Shown here: positions 38,994 through 39,377 of the stretch, piece after piece
Numbering within the stretch: the first letter of the stretch is position 1
How the letters are laid out: every line of letters begins with the position of its first letter
Source of the DNA: DATAEU01 sp046724395
GTDB lineage: Bacteria; Actinomycetota; UBA4738; HRBIN12
Direction: 5' to 3'
Assembly (NCBI GenBank): GCA_046724395.1
Contig: JBKOWM010000128.1
Location: forward strand, 1 to 39,377
Length of the DNA stretch: 39,377 bases
Translations under genes and position numbers: made by a program
Notes under the pieces: generated by a model
What the model saw: only the letters and a program-made list of their open reading frames with translations
The model's database searches: none
What the model was told of the DNA's origin: nothing

Positions 38994-39377
38994 TCCCGGA
39001 CCACCACGCACGACTCCGGCGGGAATTGGACGACCACGTCGTCGCCCTGGTCGACGGGCGTCCGCTCGCGCGGGCTGCCCGCGACGACGACGTGCTGGTC
39101 GAGCCCGCAATCGACGTAACACTCGAACAGCTCACCGAGATCCCGGACGAAGACGACCTTGCCCGGCAGTGCGTTGTTCGCGCCGGCGCGCGCGTCGCCA
39201 ACGAGCAGGTGTGCATCCTCTGGCCGGACGGACACGACGACGCGCTCCCCGGGCGACCGCCCATCAGCATCGGCCAGCCGCAGCTCCGCGCCGCCGATCC
39301 GCACCCGGTCGGCGGCGAGCGCACTACCCTCCAGCAGGTTGGTGCTCCCGATGAACCGCGCGACGAACGCCGTCGCC
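38990..39377 (-). CDS. ABC transporter ATP-binding protein, C-terminal part (PotA-like; truncated by window edge)
   Basis: Only the last ~128 residues are present; the ATPase core lies beyond the right edge. The visible part begins TAFVARFIGSTNLLEG, the typical end of a PotA/MalK-type nucleotide-binding domain. A TOBE_2 regulatory domain follows (VSVRPEDAHLL, then LPGKVVFVRDLGELFECYVD and VDQGDDVVVQFPPESCVVV). It is the first of three overlapping genes on the minus strand (ATPase, PotB-like, PotC-like). Gene order suggests the substrate-binding protein gene is either upstream of the ATPase, outside the window, or elsewhere. Confidence 0.88.
   Translation of the reverse strand, partial: ATAFVARFIGSTNLLEGSALAADRVRIGGAELRLADADGRSPGERVVVSVRPEDAHLLVGDARAGANNALPGKVVFVRDLGELFECYVDCGLDQHVVVAGSPRERTPVDQGDDVVVQFPPESCVVVRD

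Overview
The window is a stretch of GC-rich chromosome (about two thirds G+C by eye) with densely packed, mostly single-copy housekeeping and metabolic genes and short intergenic gaps. Several signs point to an Actinomycetota genome, probably a deep-branching or uncultivated lineage (Thermoleophilia- or Acidimicrobiia-like is my inference): an IclR regulator divergent from leuCD as in the NdgR/LtbR systems, a PAC2 protein, a stand-alone Lrp/AsnC ligand-binding domain, an F420-type luciferase-like oxidoreductase, a JmjC cupin next to a sucraseferredoxin-like protein, an LCP protein, and many leaderless or near-leaderless promoters with a TANNNT box a few bases before the start codon. I see no rRNA, tRNA, CRISPR array, insertion sequence, integrase or phage gene.

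Layout. 1-288: N-terminal end of a membrane sensor protein running off the left edge. 366-3791 (minus): operon of a PLP enzyme of the AONS family, a TPR protein and an MFS exporter. 3901-7378: a DUF72 gene, then leuCD divergent from an IclR regulator, with a clear palindrome between them. 7385-11181 (minus): a three-PAS histidine kinase and a PBP4-type D,D-carboxypeptidase. 11313-13504 (plus): a RAM-domain protein, a PAC2 protein and a zinc alcohol dehydrogenase. 13510-16538 (minus): serC, an EamA transporter and a YihY/BrkB membrane protein. 16665-16978 (minus): a highly structured non-coding RNA with its own promoter. 17098-23088 (plus): a fused FAD/Fe-S dehydrogenase preceded by a 9-codon leader, an LLM oxidoreductase overlapping an S51 peptidase, and a Rieske oxygenase. 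23096-24580: an SDR gene remnant, a cupin, a zinc-ribbon mini-protein and a YbaK-type deacylase. 24645-27976: a secreted GH25 muramidase and a convergent LCP wall-polymer ligase. 28030-31082: a sulfite-oxidase-type molybdoenzyme and a dimethylformamidase-like protein started divergently from a 20-bp gap. 31104-32084: an ACT-domain protein and a membrane protein. 32242-34655 (plus): an Asp-rich repeat peptide, a JmjC oxygenase and a sucraseferredoxin-like protein. 34668-36285: a DinB-like protein, a 54-aa proline-rich protein and a HAD phosphatase. 36345-39377: a nitrilase convergent with a PotABC-type ABC importer that runs off the right edge.

The most interesting items are: (1) the Asp-rich peptide / JmjC oxygenase / sucraseferredoxin cassette at 32.2-34.7 kb, which looks like a peptide-modifying system; (2) the roughly 280-nt structured RNA at 16.7-16.9 kb; (3) the leader mini-ORF coupled to the FAD/Fe-S dehydrogenase; and (4) the AONS-family/TPR/MFS operon, which could make and export a small molecule. 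Cell-wall functions recur (PBP4, GH25, LCP), as does leucine/serine metabolism (leuCD with its regulator, serC, and a small-molecule-binding RAM domain).
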